Shown here: piece after piece, positions 23,590 to 32,780 of the stretch | Position numbering within the stretch: the first letter of the stretch is position 1 | Layout of the letters: each line of letters opens with the position of its first letter | Assembly: GCA_934045075.1 (NCBI GenBank) | Contig: OW203721.1 | Location: 19,202,714-19,266,713, forward strand | Direction of reading: 5' to 3' | Length of the DNA stretch: 64,000 nt | Source: Yponomeuta sedellus | Taxonomy: Eukaryota > Arthropoda > Insecta > Lepidoptera > Yponomeutidae | Position numbers and translations under genes: made by a program | Notes under the pieces: generated by a model | Databases searched by the model: none | What the model saw: only the letters and a program-made list of their open reading frames with translations | What the model was told of the DNA's origin: nothing

Positions 23590-24148
23590 ATGGAGGTAAG
23601 TCACAAATTTTGTTTTTTATATGTACTCTCTCAATAGCAAGGGAATAATTTATGTAGATATAATAATTATTCATTGTTCTTTACAGAATTTTTCATCTGA
23701 TCTCATCGTCGATGAAGAAAATACATTTAAGAATTACTACTATCCAACTCTTTCTGATGAGGAGGAGGACTCAAGACAAAATCGTAAGAGAAGTAACAGT
23801 GCAGACAGCAGCTTTGATAAGTTATTTGAGGTGCCAGCAAAAAAACATAAAAGCAAGAGTTCATCAACAGTCGGTCGGGCGAATAGTGAAGGCGGCGTGT
23901 CTTACATATCAACAAACGTAGATGACGGTCGAGAAGCGACTCATCTGATAAAAATTGAAATATACGACGTGAGAAAACTCGTCAAAATTCCACCCTCTCA
24001 GCACTGGAAACATGCCAATGTGCGAGTGAAATACTATTGCAAAGGTGTAAATAATAAACACCTAGGTAAAACCAAAGAGGTGGTTCATACAATCACCAAA
24101 GAAATCAGCACAACTCAAGACTGCCGGAACTATTCCTATAGTAACTAA
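23590..24148 (+). CDS. spliced Polinton TIR gene, function unknown (left, intact)
   Basis: Exon 1 is only six bases (23590-23595, ATG plus one codon, context CACCATGG). A 91-nt intron (23596-23686) follows, with a GTAAGT donor and a pyrimidine-rich TTCTTTACAG acceptor. Exon 2 runs 23687-24148. The product is 155 residues: an acidic N-terminal part (TLSDEEED), a basic serine-rich stretch (PAKKHKSKSSS) that could serve as a nuclear localisation signal, and a more ordered C-terminal half (HLIKIEIYDVRKLVKI, WKHANVRVKYYC). I do not recognise the family. It faces PolB and has its own TATA box. Its right TIR copy is frameshifted. Confidence 0.75.
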
Positions 24149-24346
24149 GGGATTTTTACTTAGTTATTACTTAATGACCTATTCTTATTATTGAAAACAA
24201 ATTGTAAGTGTACTAATGTGGATCGTATCTAAGTGATTAGTTAACTCGTTGAATTCCATTAGGCTAGAATTATAAAAGCCGAATGAAGCTACAAATATTG
24301 CAATAGTTCAAGAGTATCACTGTTCTGAGGTACACTATCGTTAACT
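24149..24346. promoter_or_regulatory. PolB promoter region
   Basis: The left TIR ends at about 24207. TATAAAAG at 24271-24278 lies about 76 nt before the PolB start codon at 24347, consistent with a start site near 24300 and a short leader. Confidence 0.55.
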
Positions 24347-27300
24347 ATGAACGGTCACGATAAAGTTTGTGTTAGTACATTTTTTGTGTCTAATAATGTT
24401 CAAAGTGCTCTGTGTGATTCACCATTTGATGAAGAAATGTCTGCTGCGTGTGTGATGCTAGAAAATAACTCCATCAGTGACTCGTTTGATAAAGAAATGG
24501 CAGATCTTTGCGCGGCAGTTGAAGACAATATTGATGTGGAAGATCTAGCTCTATATGACCTGTGTGTCTCTGTGGAGAAAAGTCTCAAGTAAGTAACCGT
24601 TTATTTATAAATTTTCCTCAACCAATCAGCATGTAATCGTCAACTGCTGGTCAAAGGTCTCCCTCAAGGCATGCCTCTTCCCTCAACAGCCTCTAAGTTT
24701 CCTTGACTTTCCTCAACAACTCGAAATGATAACGTACACAAATTTCAACGCGTTTTATCTTTGTTTTAGTGATACACCTCAAGTTGGTCGAGGACAAAAA
24801 AGAAAAAATGCTGCGGAACTGAGCAGCCATGACAAGAAGTCAAGACAATCTCCAGAGCCCTCTACATCTGCAACGGTAAACGTGAGCAACAATCGTGATG
24901 GAGCTGACAGTTTGAAAGTGGAGTGCACCACTTGTCAGGTTTTTGTGACCAAAAGGTACCTTACTAATCACTACAAAAGTAATCTTCACAAAAATAATGT
25001 TCTCAAATCAAATCATGCGTTATCCAATGTCACACTCGTTGAAAGTGCATTCAGACATAGGATACTAACTTACAAAATTTTATCACATTGTGATAAGACA
25101 AAAGGAGAGTTTGAAACTCCAGAAGCATTTTTAAATTCCATTAAAGACACTGTTTCAACTTTGATTAGTGAATGTACCAAAGAACTTAGAAACTTCAAAG
25201 TCAATTTCATTTTGCATGCTGATTTTGTACAAGAGACAAAAGACATCAAAAACACATTTGATTTTCAAACATGTAACTTCATCTTAAGTGAATCTGATGA
25301 TCTAGACATTTTTATATCTAATTTACGAGATGTAATTGTTGAAAAAGTTAGTAACTTTGAAAAGAAAGACAGTGGTTGGTCCCTCAAGGAAATTAAACAT
25401 ATGGAAATGAATGTTAATAAATACACACCCCTACGAGGATCATCATACATCCCATTACCAAGGGATATTTTGCTTAAAAAAGCAATTATCAATGTGCAAA
25501 ATAATGATAACCAATGTTTCAAGTGGGCGTTGCTTTCAGCCCTTTTTCCAGTACAAAAAAGTTCAGATAGGGTGACATCATACAGCAGACACAGCAACAA
25601 AATAAAATTTGGCAATGTATCACTTCCAATAAAACTGAAAGATATCAGCAAAATAGAAACCCTTAACAATATTAGCATCAACGTATTTGGCTTAGAATAC
25701 AATGAACGTTCAAAGACACACACAGTTGTAGGTCCACTTCATTTCACAAAATCCCGTAAATCAACTCATGTTAATTTGCTATTAATTACTAATGGCACGA
25801 ACAGTCACTATTGCTACATTAAAAACTTGTCTCGATTAGTAAGTAAACAAGTAAAAAAATCAGATGGTGCAATTCATATCTGCGATGGTTGTTTGATATA
25901 CTTTTCATCTCGTGATATATTAGAAGCTCATCAAACGACAGATTGCAGACATATTCGGACTGATTTACCTAGTCCGGAAAGTAAACGTAAAAATTGGTTT
26001 GGTGAGCTGACACCAAACAATTTATTAAGTTTTGATAATTATCAAAATAAAATGAAAGTCCCGTTTGTAGTCTACGGTGATTTTGAGGCGTTTTTAAATC
26101 CAATTGATTCATGTTCCAACGATCCATCTAAGTCACATACAACAAATGTTCAAAAACATGAAGTGTATAGCTTTGGTTACTACATCAAATGTTCGTATGA
26201 TAATAGCCTATCCAAATATGAAACATATAGCGGTCCCAATTGTGCACAGATATTTATGGAAAGATTATTGACTGACATTAAACAAATATGTAGTAGAAAC
26301 AGTTTTCAAAAGTGCCCCAATCCATTATCTATTGAGACTCAGAGCATTGTATCACAAACCTCCACCTGTTTCATATGTGAGAGGGCACTAGATCAAAATA
26401 AAGTGATTGATTACGATTGGTACACTGGTGACTTTAGAGGTGTTGGACATCAGATATGCATCGATAAATTTCATGCGCCACGCTACATTCCTGTATTTTT
26501 ACATAACCTCAGTAACTATGATGCTCACTTCATTGTTCATGCTCTAAATTTAGTACAAGGTGAAATTCAAATTATACCTCAAAACAAGGAAAAATATATT
26601 TCCTTTTCAAAACTCTTGCACATTAACAATCAAACTGTAAGCTTACGGTTCGTTGATTCTTTCAAGTTCCTATCGTGTAGTCTAGATAAATTAGCAAGAA
26701 ATCTCAAAGATGAACAATTTGTTGATCTAAAAAAATCCTTCCCGTCTCCGGATGATTTCTCGCGATTAAAAAGAAAAGGGGTTTATCCTTATGAATATAT
26801 GACATCGTTCGAAACTTTGAAGTTGACTTCTCTTCCCAACAAAGAAAAATTTTATAGCTCCCTTACAAATTGCAACGTCTCGGTTGATGACTACTCTCAC
26901 GCTCAAGATGTGTGGCAACACTTCGAATGTCACAACATGTCAGATTACTCGAACCTATATTTAAAAACAGATGTACTACTTTTGACTGATGTTTTTGAAA
27001 ACTTTCGCGAGTTATGTTTGAAAACTTATGATTTAGATCCCGCTCATTATTATACTGCTCCAGGATTGAGCTGGGATGCGATGTTGAAATATACAAAGAT
27101 CGAACTAGAACTATTAACGGACTTTGAGAAAATTGCGTTCGTTAAGTCTGGTATAAGGGGTGGTGTATCTCAATGCAGTAATCGGCATGCTAAAGCAAAC
27201 AACAAATTTATAGATGATTATGATAAGGATTTACCAAGCTCATTTTTAGCTTACTTTGATGCTAACAATTTGTATGGTTGGGCCATGTCACAGATGTTAC

Positions 27301-28466
27301 CGACTGGAGGGTTTAAATGGGTGGATGCGAATGTTGATTTTAATACATCAGATACCTCTGATGTTGGTTACATATTAGAAGTGGACTTAGAATATCCCAA
27401 AGAGCTTCATGACCAACATTCTGATTTACCGCTTTGTCCTGAAAACCTTTGCTTTGGAGTTAGTAGAGAGGTAAAGTTAATATCAAATTTGTGTAGTAAA
27501 ACCAAATACGTAATTCATTACAGAAACTTGAAACAGTGTTTGGAAATGGGTTTGAAATTACTCAAAGTACATAGAATACTACAGTTTAACCAAAGTGCAT
27601 GGTTGAAGAAATACATTGATTTGAATACACATTTGAGATCATTATCCCAATCAGGTTTTGAAAAAGACTTTTATAAGTTAATGAATAATTCAGTTTTTGG
27701 AAAGACCATGGAAAACATTGAAAAACGGGTAAATGTAAAATTATTAACTCACTGGGAAAATGAAGGTAAAGTCCTGGGTGCAGAGACTTTGATTGCTCGA
27801 CCTGAGTTCCATAGTCTTTCCATATTTTCGGACTCGCTTGTAGCCGTTCAGATGAACAAGATTAAGCTAGTTTATAATAAACCAATATATTTAGGTTTTT
27901 GCATTTTGGATATACCAAAAACTTTGATGTATAATTTTCATTATACTTATATGATGCAAAAGTTTGTTAACAAAATAAAATTATTGTATACGGATACAGA
28001 CAGTCTGATTTATCAAATATTCACAAATGATTTGTATGCCGACATCAAACCCGATTTAAATGAATATTTTGATACATCGGATTATCCGAGCGACAATGTA
28101 TTTGGATACCCTCAAATAAATAGAAAAAAGTTAGGTTTCTTCAAGGATGAAAATAATGGCAAAATATTTCGGGAATTTGTTGGATTGAGATCGAAAATGT
28201 ATGCAATTGATATTGAAAATAAAATCGCAGCGAAAGCCAAAGGTGTTAATAAATGTGTTACGAAATCTATGACTATTAATAACTATAAGTCCTGTTTGTT
28301 TGATAATGATGTTAAGATTTGTGAAATGTACAGGTTTAGGTCAATAAAACATGTAATATTCACCCAAAAAATTAATAAAACATGTTTATCATCGAATGAT
28401 ACTAAACGACATATTCTACCAAATCGTGTTGACACACTACCTTGGGGTCATTACAAGATAGTATAG
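24347..28466 (+). CDS. POLB: protein-primed family B DNA polymerase, two exons
   Basis: This is the replication polymerase of the element. Exon 1 is 24347-24588, the intron 24589-24769 (GTAAGT donor, TTTGTTTTAG acceptor, 181 nt) and exon 2 24770-28466. The split codon keeps the frame, giving about 1,312 residues. Visible in order: an acidic repeat region from exon 1; a C2H2-like finger (CTTC...H...H) near 131; a C2HC finger (CDGC...H...C); exonuclease motifs YGDFEAF near 514, HNLSNYDAHF and YLKTDVLLLTDVF; GIRGGVSQ; PolA YFDANNLYGWAM near 908; PolB KLMNNSVFGKT near 1049; PolC YTDTDS near 1155; and KMY. An in-frame ATG at 24726 inside the intron would give a 1,246-residue form if the intron is retained. 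Poly(A) signal AATAAA is at 28579. Confidence 0.94.
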
Positions 28467-28652
28467 TTAGCATATAGGTTTTAAGTAATAGTTTGTAATG
28501 TTGTATATTTATAAGATAAACTAATTTGTATAAATTTATTATTAAGTGTGTATATTATGCCAAGTTTGATGTTGGATAAATAAATATATTGTTTTACTAA
28601 GCTCACCTCACTTCTTTGATTTCTTTCTTACGACTCACACGTATAACCCATA
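28467..28652. promoter_or_regulatory. PolB 3' end and promoter gap before the virion gene block
   Basis: AATAAA at 28579-28584 probably ends the PolB transcript. This 186-bp AT-rich gap (TATTTATAAG near 28506) is the only intergenic space of any size before the seven downstream genes, so it is the likely site of their shared promoter. No strong TATA call is possible in such AT-rich DNA. Confidence 0.45.
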
Positions 28653-29312
28653 ATGATTCATTTTAATCATCCTTTTACTGCCATAGTGGCGGGGCCAAGT
28701 GGTTGTGGTAAATCTAACTTCGTTACGAATTTCCTTCAAAATATAAAAGATATGTGTAACAAGGAGTTTTCCCAAATAATGTGGTGCTATGATGAAATGC
28801 AACCTTTGTATAATTTAAGTAACGTCATCTATCATCGAGGACTACCTGACATGGGTATGTTTGATGGAAAAGAACCATATCTTATAATTATTGATGACTT
28901 AATGAGAGAATCAGATGGACGCATCGTTGATCTATTTACTAAAGGAAGCCATCATAGAAATTTAAGTGTATTCTACATATCACAAAATTTATTTCATCAA
29001 GGTAAAGGTCAAAGAGATATATCTTTGAATTCAAGCTACATTATTTATTTCAAAAATCCTCGTGATAAAACACAAGTTCGATACTTAGCCAGACAAGTTT
29101 CTCCAGAGAATTTAAAGTTCATCGAAGATGCATACAAAGATGCAACCAAAGATGCTCATGGTTATTTAATGATAGATCTGAAACAAAATACAAACGATAT
29201 TTGTCGTTTTAAGACTAATGTATTTCCGTTTGATGGCAACTGCATAGTATATGTACCTAAAAAAGAATTCAAATACGTAAGGCATCAGCAAATTTCAATC
29301 ATTCATGAATAA
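28653..29312 (+). CDS. ATP: packaging ATPase (FtsK/HerA-like, A32 type)
   Basis: This is the predicted genome-packaging ATPase. The 219-residue chain has Walker A GPSGCGKS at residues 14-21 and Walker B LIIIDD at 77-82, followed by the conserved FTKGSHHRNLSVFYISQN stretch typical of Polinton/A32-type ATPases (known family pattern). The length is normal for Polintons. It is the first gene of the compact block; its stop TAA overlaps the next ATG by one base (TAATG at 29310-29314). No break is seen. Confidence 0.93.
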   Translation: MIHFNHPFTAIVAGPSGCGKSNFVTNFLQNIKDMCNKEFSQIMWCYDEMQPLYNLSNVIYHRGLPDMGMFDGKEPYLIIIDDLMRESDGRIVDLFTKGSHHRNLSVFYISQNLFHQGKGQRDISLNSSYIIYFKNPRDKTQVRYLARQVSPENLKFIEDAYKDATKDAHGYLMIDLKQNTNDICRFKTNVFPFDGNCIVYVPKKEFKYVRHQQISIIHE

Positions 29313-29641
29313 TGCATCATAGTGTCAAGACACATCAAGAGTTGTTAAGAGCTTTACATACTCTTAAACCAAAATATCGTAGAGTTTTATTAAAGGCCTG
29401 TCAAGAAGAAGAAATAAATTGCATTTGTGAATGTATACATAACGTTCTTCGTGGTAAAGTTCCTTTACAACCAAAAGAAAAATCTAAACTCGGTAAATAC
29501 AAAAACGTTCTCCGAAAACTATTACGTAAAGGAAAACACGCAACTAGAAAAAAAATTATTATACAAAAAGGAGGTGCATTTTTACCCATAATATTGGGAT
29601 CAGTTTTAAGTGGGCTAGTAAGTTCGTTATTAAAAAGTTAA
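29312..29641 (+). CDS. small basic protein with hydrophobic C-terminus
   Basis: This 109-residue product begins on the last base of the ATPase stop codon. Residues 20-65 contain a cysteine pair region (CICECIHNVL). Residues 60-87 are strongly basic (KLLRKGKHATRKK). The last ~23 residues (GGAFLPIILGSVLSGLVSSL) form a hydrophobic, glycine-rich segment. Similar small proteins lie between ATPase and integrase in many animal Polintons (recollection of family layout). The character suggests a DNA-binding or membrane-active virion component, but the function is unproven. The next ATG follows after 5 nt. Confidence 0.8.
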   Translation: MHHSVKTHQELLRALHTLKPKYRRVLLKACQEEEINCICECIHNVLRGKVPLQPKEKSKLGKYKNVLRKLLRKGKHATRKKIIIQKGGAFLPIILGSVLSGLVSSLLKS

Positions 29642-29646
29642 CCGAA

Positions 29647-30474
29647 ATGGAAAGCGCCAAGAAGATGTTGCTTGTTGAACCTGGTCTTTTAGATAGAATC
29701 AAACAAGAAACAAATACCAATACCCCATTATCTCGCTTAGATGTTGAAATGCAAAAAATATTGAACAGTAAAACAGATGATCGTGCAAAGTGGTCATTAT
29801 ATTTACAAACACTGCAAAGATACTTACACTTCGCGGAAGAAGAACGGAAACCGTTAATGTTACCGATTATAACCGAAACTCTAAGCGATGTTAATGTTGC
29901 AAACGACATGACTGGTTCATATATAAAAAAGGAATTAGATGATAAGAATGCAGTGGCACAACAGATTCCGGTTGAGCATGCTATTTCATTTAAACCCTCG
30001 TATACTGCAAAACATGTTCTCCAATTAATACCAAAATCTTACACAAAGAAAGGTGAGTTACTATTGGAATCAATTTTGGCAAGTAAAGATAAAATTTCTT
30101 GGGACGATGAAGGTACACTTATTATTGACAAACAAAAAATTCCAGGTAGTAACATTGTTGACTTGGTAAATGACGCCTTAAGATCACTCAGACGAAGCAA
30201 TAGCCCTATTGGATGGAAACCCTTTGCCAATGCATTAAAAGATATAAGAGTACCGTTGACTTACATTGGAAACAAGAAGTGGATTGAATACATTAATCAA
30301 CTATACGCCGATAAAATTCAAAATAAAAGAGAAAAATCACGACAAGCTGAAGACTTTCAAGATGCACTGTCTACGAGTGCGAGCGAAATAGATTCTGCGG
30401 TAACACCAACTGCATCCATTGCTTCATACAAGCTTAGAAACAAAATAGATTGGGAGAAATGGAGCCCCTATTAG
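29647..30474 (+). CDS. conserved Polinton protein of unknown function
   Basis: This 275-residue protein has an N-terminal helical region (LLVEPGLLDRIKQE, PLSRLDVEMQKIL, YLQTLQRYLHF). Its central ordered domain contains LLESILASKDKISWDDEG and IPGSNIVDLVNDALR, and its charged C-terminal tail contains KREKSRQAEDF and a serine/alanine-rich end. The combination recurs in insect and other animal Polintons next to the integrase; I know of no assigned activity. It could be a virion core protein or a replication accessory. Its 3' end overlaps the integrase start by 16 nt in another frame. Confidence 0.8.
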   Translation: MESAKKMLLVEPGLLDRIKQETNTNTPLSRLDVEMQKILNSKTDDRAKWSLYLQTLQRYLHFAEEERKPLMLPIITETLSDVNVANDMTGSYIKKELDDKNAVAQQIPVEHAISFKPSYTAKHVLQLIPKSYTKKGELLLESILASKDKISWDDEGTLIIDKQKIPGSNIVDLVNDALRSLRRSNSPIGWKPFANALKDIRVPLTYIGNKKWIEYINQLYADKIQNKREKSRQAEDFQDALSTSASEIDSAVTPTASIASYKLRNKIDWEKWSPY

Positions 30475-31556
30475 CAATAAATGATATTTATTATGATGTT
30501 AAACACCCCGCCGGCTATAGTAGTTTAGATAAGTTAACAAAAGCCATGCATGGTCAAATGTCAAAAGACGATGTTAAAAAATGGTTACAGGCTCAAGAAA
30601 CATATACTTTACATAGACCTGTCAATAAAAAGTTTTCTCGGAATAAATACATACTATCCAATTATAATGAACTTTGGCAGGCAGATTTAAGTGACATGCG
30701 AACTTACTCAGAACATAACGATGGTTTCAAGTATATTCTTTGTGTAATCGATGTTTTCAGTAAATATGCTTTCGCTAGGTCAATGAAGAATAAAAACTCT
30801 GAAACTGTTCGAGATTGTTTTGAGAGTATATTTACAGAAGCTAATGCAATGCCGAGACACATCCAGTCCGACAAAGGTACAGAATTTATTTCCAAACATG
30901 TACGTCAGTACTTCAAAGAGTGCGGTATCAATTACTATACCACAAACAATCCCGACATTAAAGCTAGCATAGTAGAAAGATTTCAGAGAACTCTTAAAAT
31001 GAGAATGTGGCGTTATTTCACTCATAAAAACACTTATAGATATGTAACTATATTACCTGATTTAATATTTGCATATAACCATACCGTTCATTCAAGTATA
31101 AAGATGCGACCTTGTGACGTAAACATGAACAACATTATGACAGTCTGGACCAATTTATATGACACTGGGAAGTCTCGTATATCTAATGAATCAAATTTTA
31201 TGAAACCACCAAGTTACCATATAGGTGACCATGTGAGGATAACAAAGTACAAACATATTTTTCAAAAAGGATACGAAAGTAACTGGAGTGATGAAGTTTT
31301 CATCATATCCTCGATAATAGAGAGATCTCCTTGGGTGGTTTATACATTAAAAGATTTACAAAACGAACCCATAGTTGGGACATTTTATGAAAAAGAATTA
31401 CAGAAAGTCTCTTATGACCCCACTACGTCATACAAAATAGATAAAATAATTTGTTATCGTTACATTAGTGGCAGAAAGGAAGCGTTAGTCAAGTGGAAAG
31501 GTTATCCAGATAAGTTTAACAGTTGGATATCTGCAGCCAATTTACAAAAAATATGA
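30459..31556 (+). CDS. INT: retrovirus-like (rve) integrase with chromodomain
   Basis: It catalyses insertion of the element and the 6-bp duplication. I use the ATG at 30459, giving 365 residues; an upstream TTG in frame is not needed. The N-terminal domain (KHPAGYSSLDKLTKAM...VKKWLQAQ) precedes the catalytic core with D76 (LWQADLSDM), D138 (HIQSDKGTEF) and E173 (ASIVERFQR), the last two separated by 34 residues. Residues ~327-365 form a chromodomain-like end (ALVKWKGYPDKFNSW). The reading frame is intact. It overlaps the previous gene by 16 nt, and its stop overlaps the next start as ATGA. Confidence 0.95.
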   Translation: MEPLLAINDIYYDVKHPAGYSSLDKLTKAMHGQMSKDDVKKWLQAQETYTLHRPVNKKFSRNKYILSNYNELWQADLSDMRTYSEHNDGFKYILCVIDVFSKYAFARSMKNKNSETVRDCFESIFTEANAMPRHIQSDKGTEFISKHVRQYFKECGINYYTTNNPDIKASIVERFQRTLKMRMWRYFTHKNTYRYVTILPDLIFAYNHTVHSSIKMRPCDVNMNNIMTVWTNLYDTGKSRISNESNFMKPPSYHIGDHVRITKYKHIFQKGYESNWSDEVFIISSIIERSPWVVYTLKDLQNEPIVGTFYEKELQKVSYDPTTSYKIDKIICYRYISGRKEALVKWKGYPDKFNSWISAANLQKI

Positions 31557-32317
31557 CTAAAGAAAGTTTTTATTTAACATTGCTGAGTAACAGCTCCGTG
31601 GAGTATTTTCCCGATAACAGGACAACGAACTTTTCAACTAAATTACCAAAACCTCTGAAATTAGAAGGTGAATGGGCAGTGGGGATCGTCGAGTTTCAAT
31701 ACCCTTGTACAATGTTTAACGTACAAAAACATGAAAACATTGTTTACATAACCAAACGTATAATTATGCCTAATGAATCAAAGTCATCATCAGTTATGTA
31801 TAAAAAACATATACCGGCAACCAATTATGAAAATATCAACAATATTATAACAGCTTTGAATAATTTGCGAGAAAATATTACATTCCGATTTGATGACATC
31901 TCCAAACTTGTAATGGCAACAATCAATGATGACTCAATCACATCATTAACCTTGTCACCTAAATTAAGTTTTCAAATGGGATTTGAACCAAATACTAATC
32001 TTGTCGATAAAAACTACCGAAGGTGTCCTGCAAATATATTTTTAGGACTACCATCGCAGTTATTTGTCTACTGTGACATTATTGAACCTCAGATAGTGGG
32101 AGACGTCATGGCACCTTTGTTAAGAATAATTCCATTGGATCCATCAAAGTATATCTACGGATCAAACAAAATGCATATATTCTCACCACCTCATTTCTTA
32201 CCTGTTATGAGACGTGAATTTGATACAATTGAAATAGATATAAGATCAAGCACAGGAGAAAAGATACCATTCCAATTTGGGACTGTGAGCGTTAAACTAC
32301 ACTTTAGAAAAATATAA
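31553..32317 (+). CDS. putative minor capsid (penton-like) protein
   Basis: It starts at the ATG inside the integrase stop (ATGA, 31553-31556), giving 254 residues. The N-terminus (SFYLTLLSNSSVEYFPDNRT, then FSTKLPKPLKLEGEWAVGIV) and the C-terminal IPFQFGTVSVKLHFRK match the style of the single-jelly-roll penton gene of Polintons (family knowledge; a structure model is needed for proof). Its position, just before the pVI/pX-like and capsid genes, supports a virion role. It is predicted beta-rich without membrane segments. Its stop overlaps the next start as TAATG. Confidence 0.75.
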   Translation: MTKESFYLTLLSNSSVEYFPDNRTTNFSTKLPKPLKLEGEWAVGIVEFQYPCTMFNVQKHENIVYITKRIIMPNESKSSSVMYKKHIPATNYENINNIITALNNLRENITFRFDDISKLVMATINDDSITSLTLSPKLSFQMGFEPNTNLVDKNYRRCPANIFLGLPSQLFVYCDIIEPQIVGDVMAPLLRIIPLDPSKYIYGSNKMHIFSPPHFLPVMRREFDTIEIDIRSSTGEKIPFQFGTVSVKLHFRKI

Positions 32318-32778
32318 TGTATTCCAAGCTTGATAATATAACTTGTCCCTATGAACACTATTATACACATCAGGCGGGGTCCGGTATTGGTGTAGTTTTC
32401 AAAGGATCTCCTTATCAACGTGGCCACGGCATTGGAAGTTTCTTGGGAGGCTTATTTAGATGTGTTTTCCCTTTGTTATCTAGTGGAGCAAAGGTTATTG
32501 GTAAAGAAGCGTTAAATGCAGGAGTAGGACTCTTGTCAGATATGGTCAACAGTCGTCCTATGGATGAATCTATCAAAGAACGTCTTAAAGAGGTCAATAC
32601 AAACTTAAAAAGAAAAGCTGATGATAAGATTGACAAACTCATGTCTGGTTCTGGGTATATAACTAAAAGAAAACAACGAGCAGCACTCATTCAATCACTG
32701 CAGTCGAAAGTGAAGGCTGTTAAAAAAAATTCAAGAGCACTAAATAACAAAAATATCAAAGATATATTTTCAAGTTGA
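32317..32778 (+). CDS. pVI/pX-like minor virion protein
   Basis: The product is 153 residues. The glycine-rich block FKGSPYQRGHGIGSFLGGLF near residue 27-46 is followed by an amphipathic helical region (IGKEALNAGVGLLSDMV), a lysine-rich coiled region and a basic C-terminal tail (YITKRKQR, KVKAVKKNSR). MSGSG, just before the basic tail, fits the adenain cleavage pattern (M/I/L)-X-G-X-G. The combination resembles adenovirus minor core/lytic proteins processed by the viral protease, which this element also encodes. The role is inferred; the gene starts on the last base of the penton stop. Confidence 0.75.
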   Translation: MYSKLDNITCPYEHYYTHQAGSGIGVVFKGSPYQRGHGIGSFLGGLFRCVFPLLSSGAKVIGKEALNAGVGLLSDMVNSRPMDESIKERLKEVNTNLKRKADDKIDKLMSGSGYITKRKQRAALIQSLQSKVKAVKKNSRALNNKNIKDIFSS

Positions 32779-32780
32779 AA

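Larger units (their letters stand above)
22310..24207. repeat. Polinton left terminal inverted repeat
   Basis: This 1,898-bp repeat is matched in inverse by 34207-36091. Differences I found: an extra 12 bp near 22360, an A-run of 16 versus 14 near 22408, a 7 versus 8 A-run in the spliced gene, and a few single-base changes (including one in the intron and two in the coding exon). It contains the protease gene and the spliced gene, so both exist in two copies. Confidence 0.93.
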
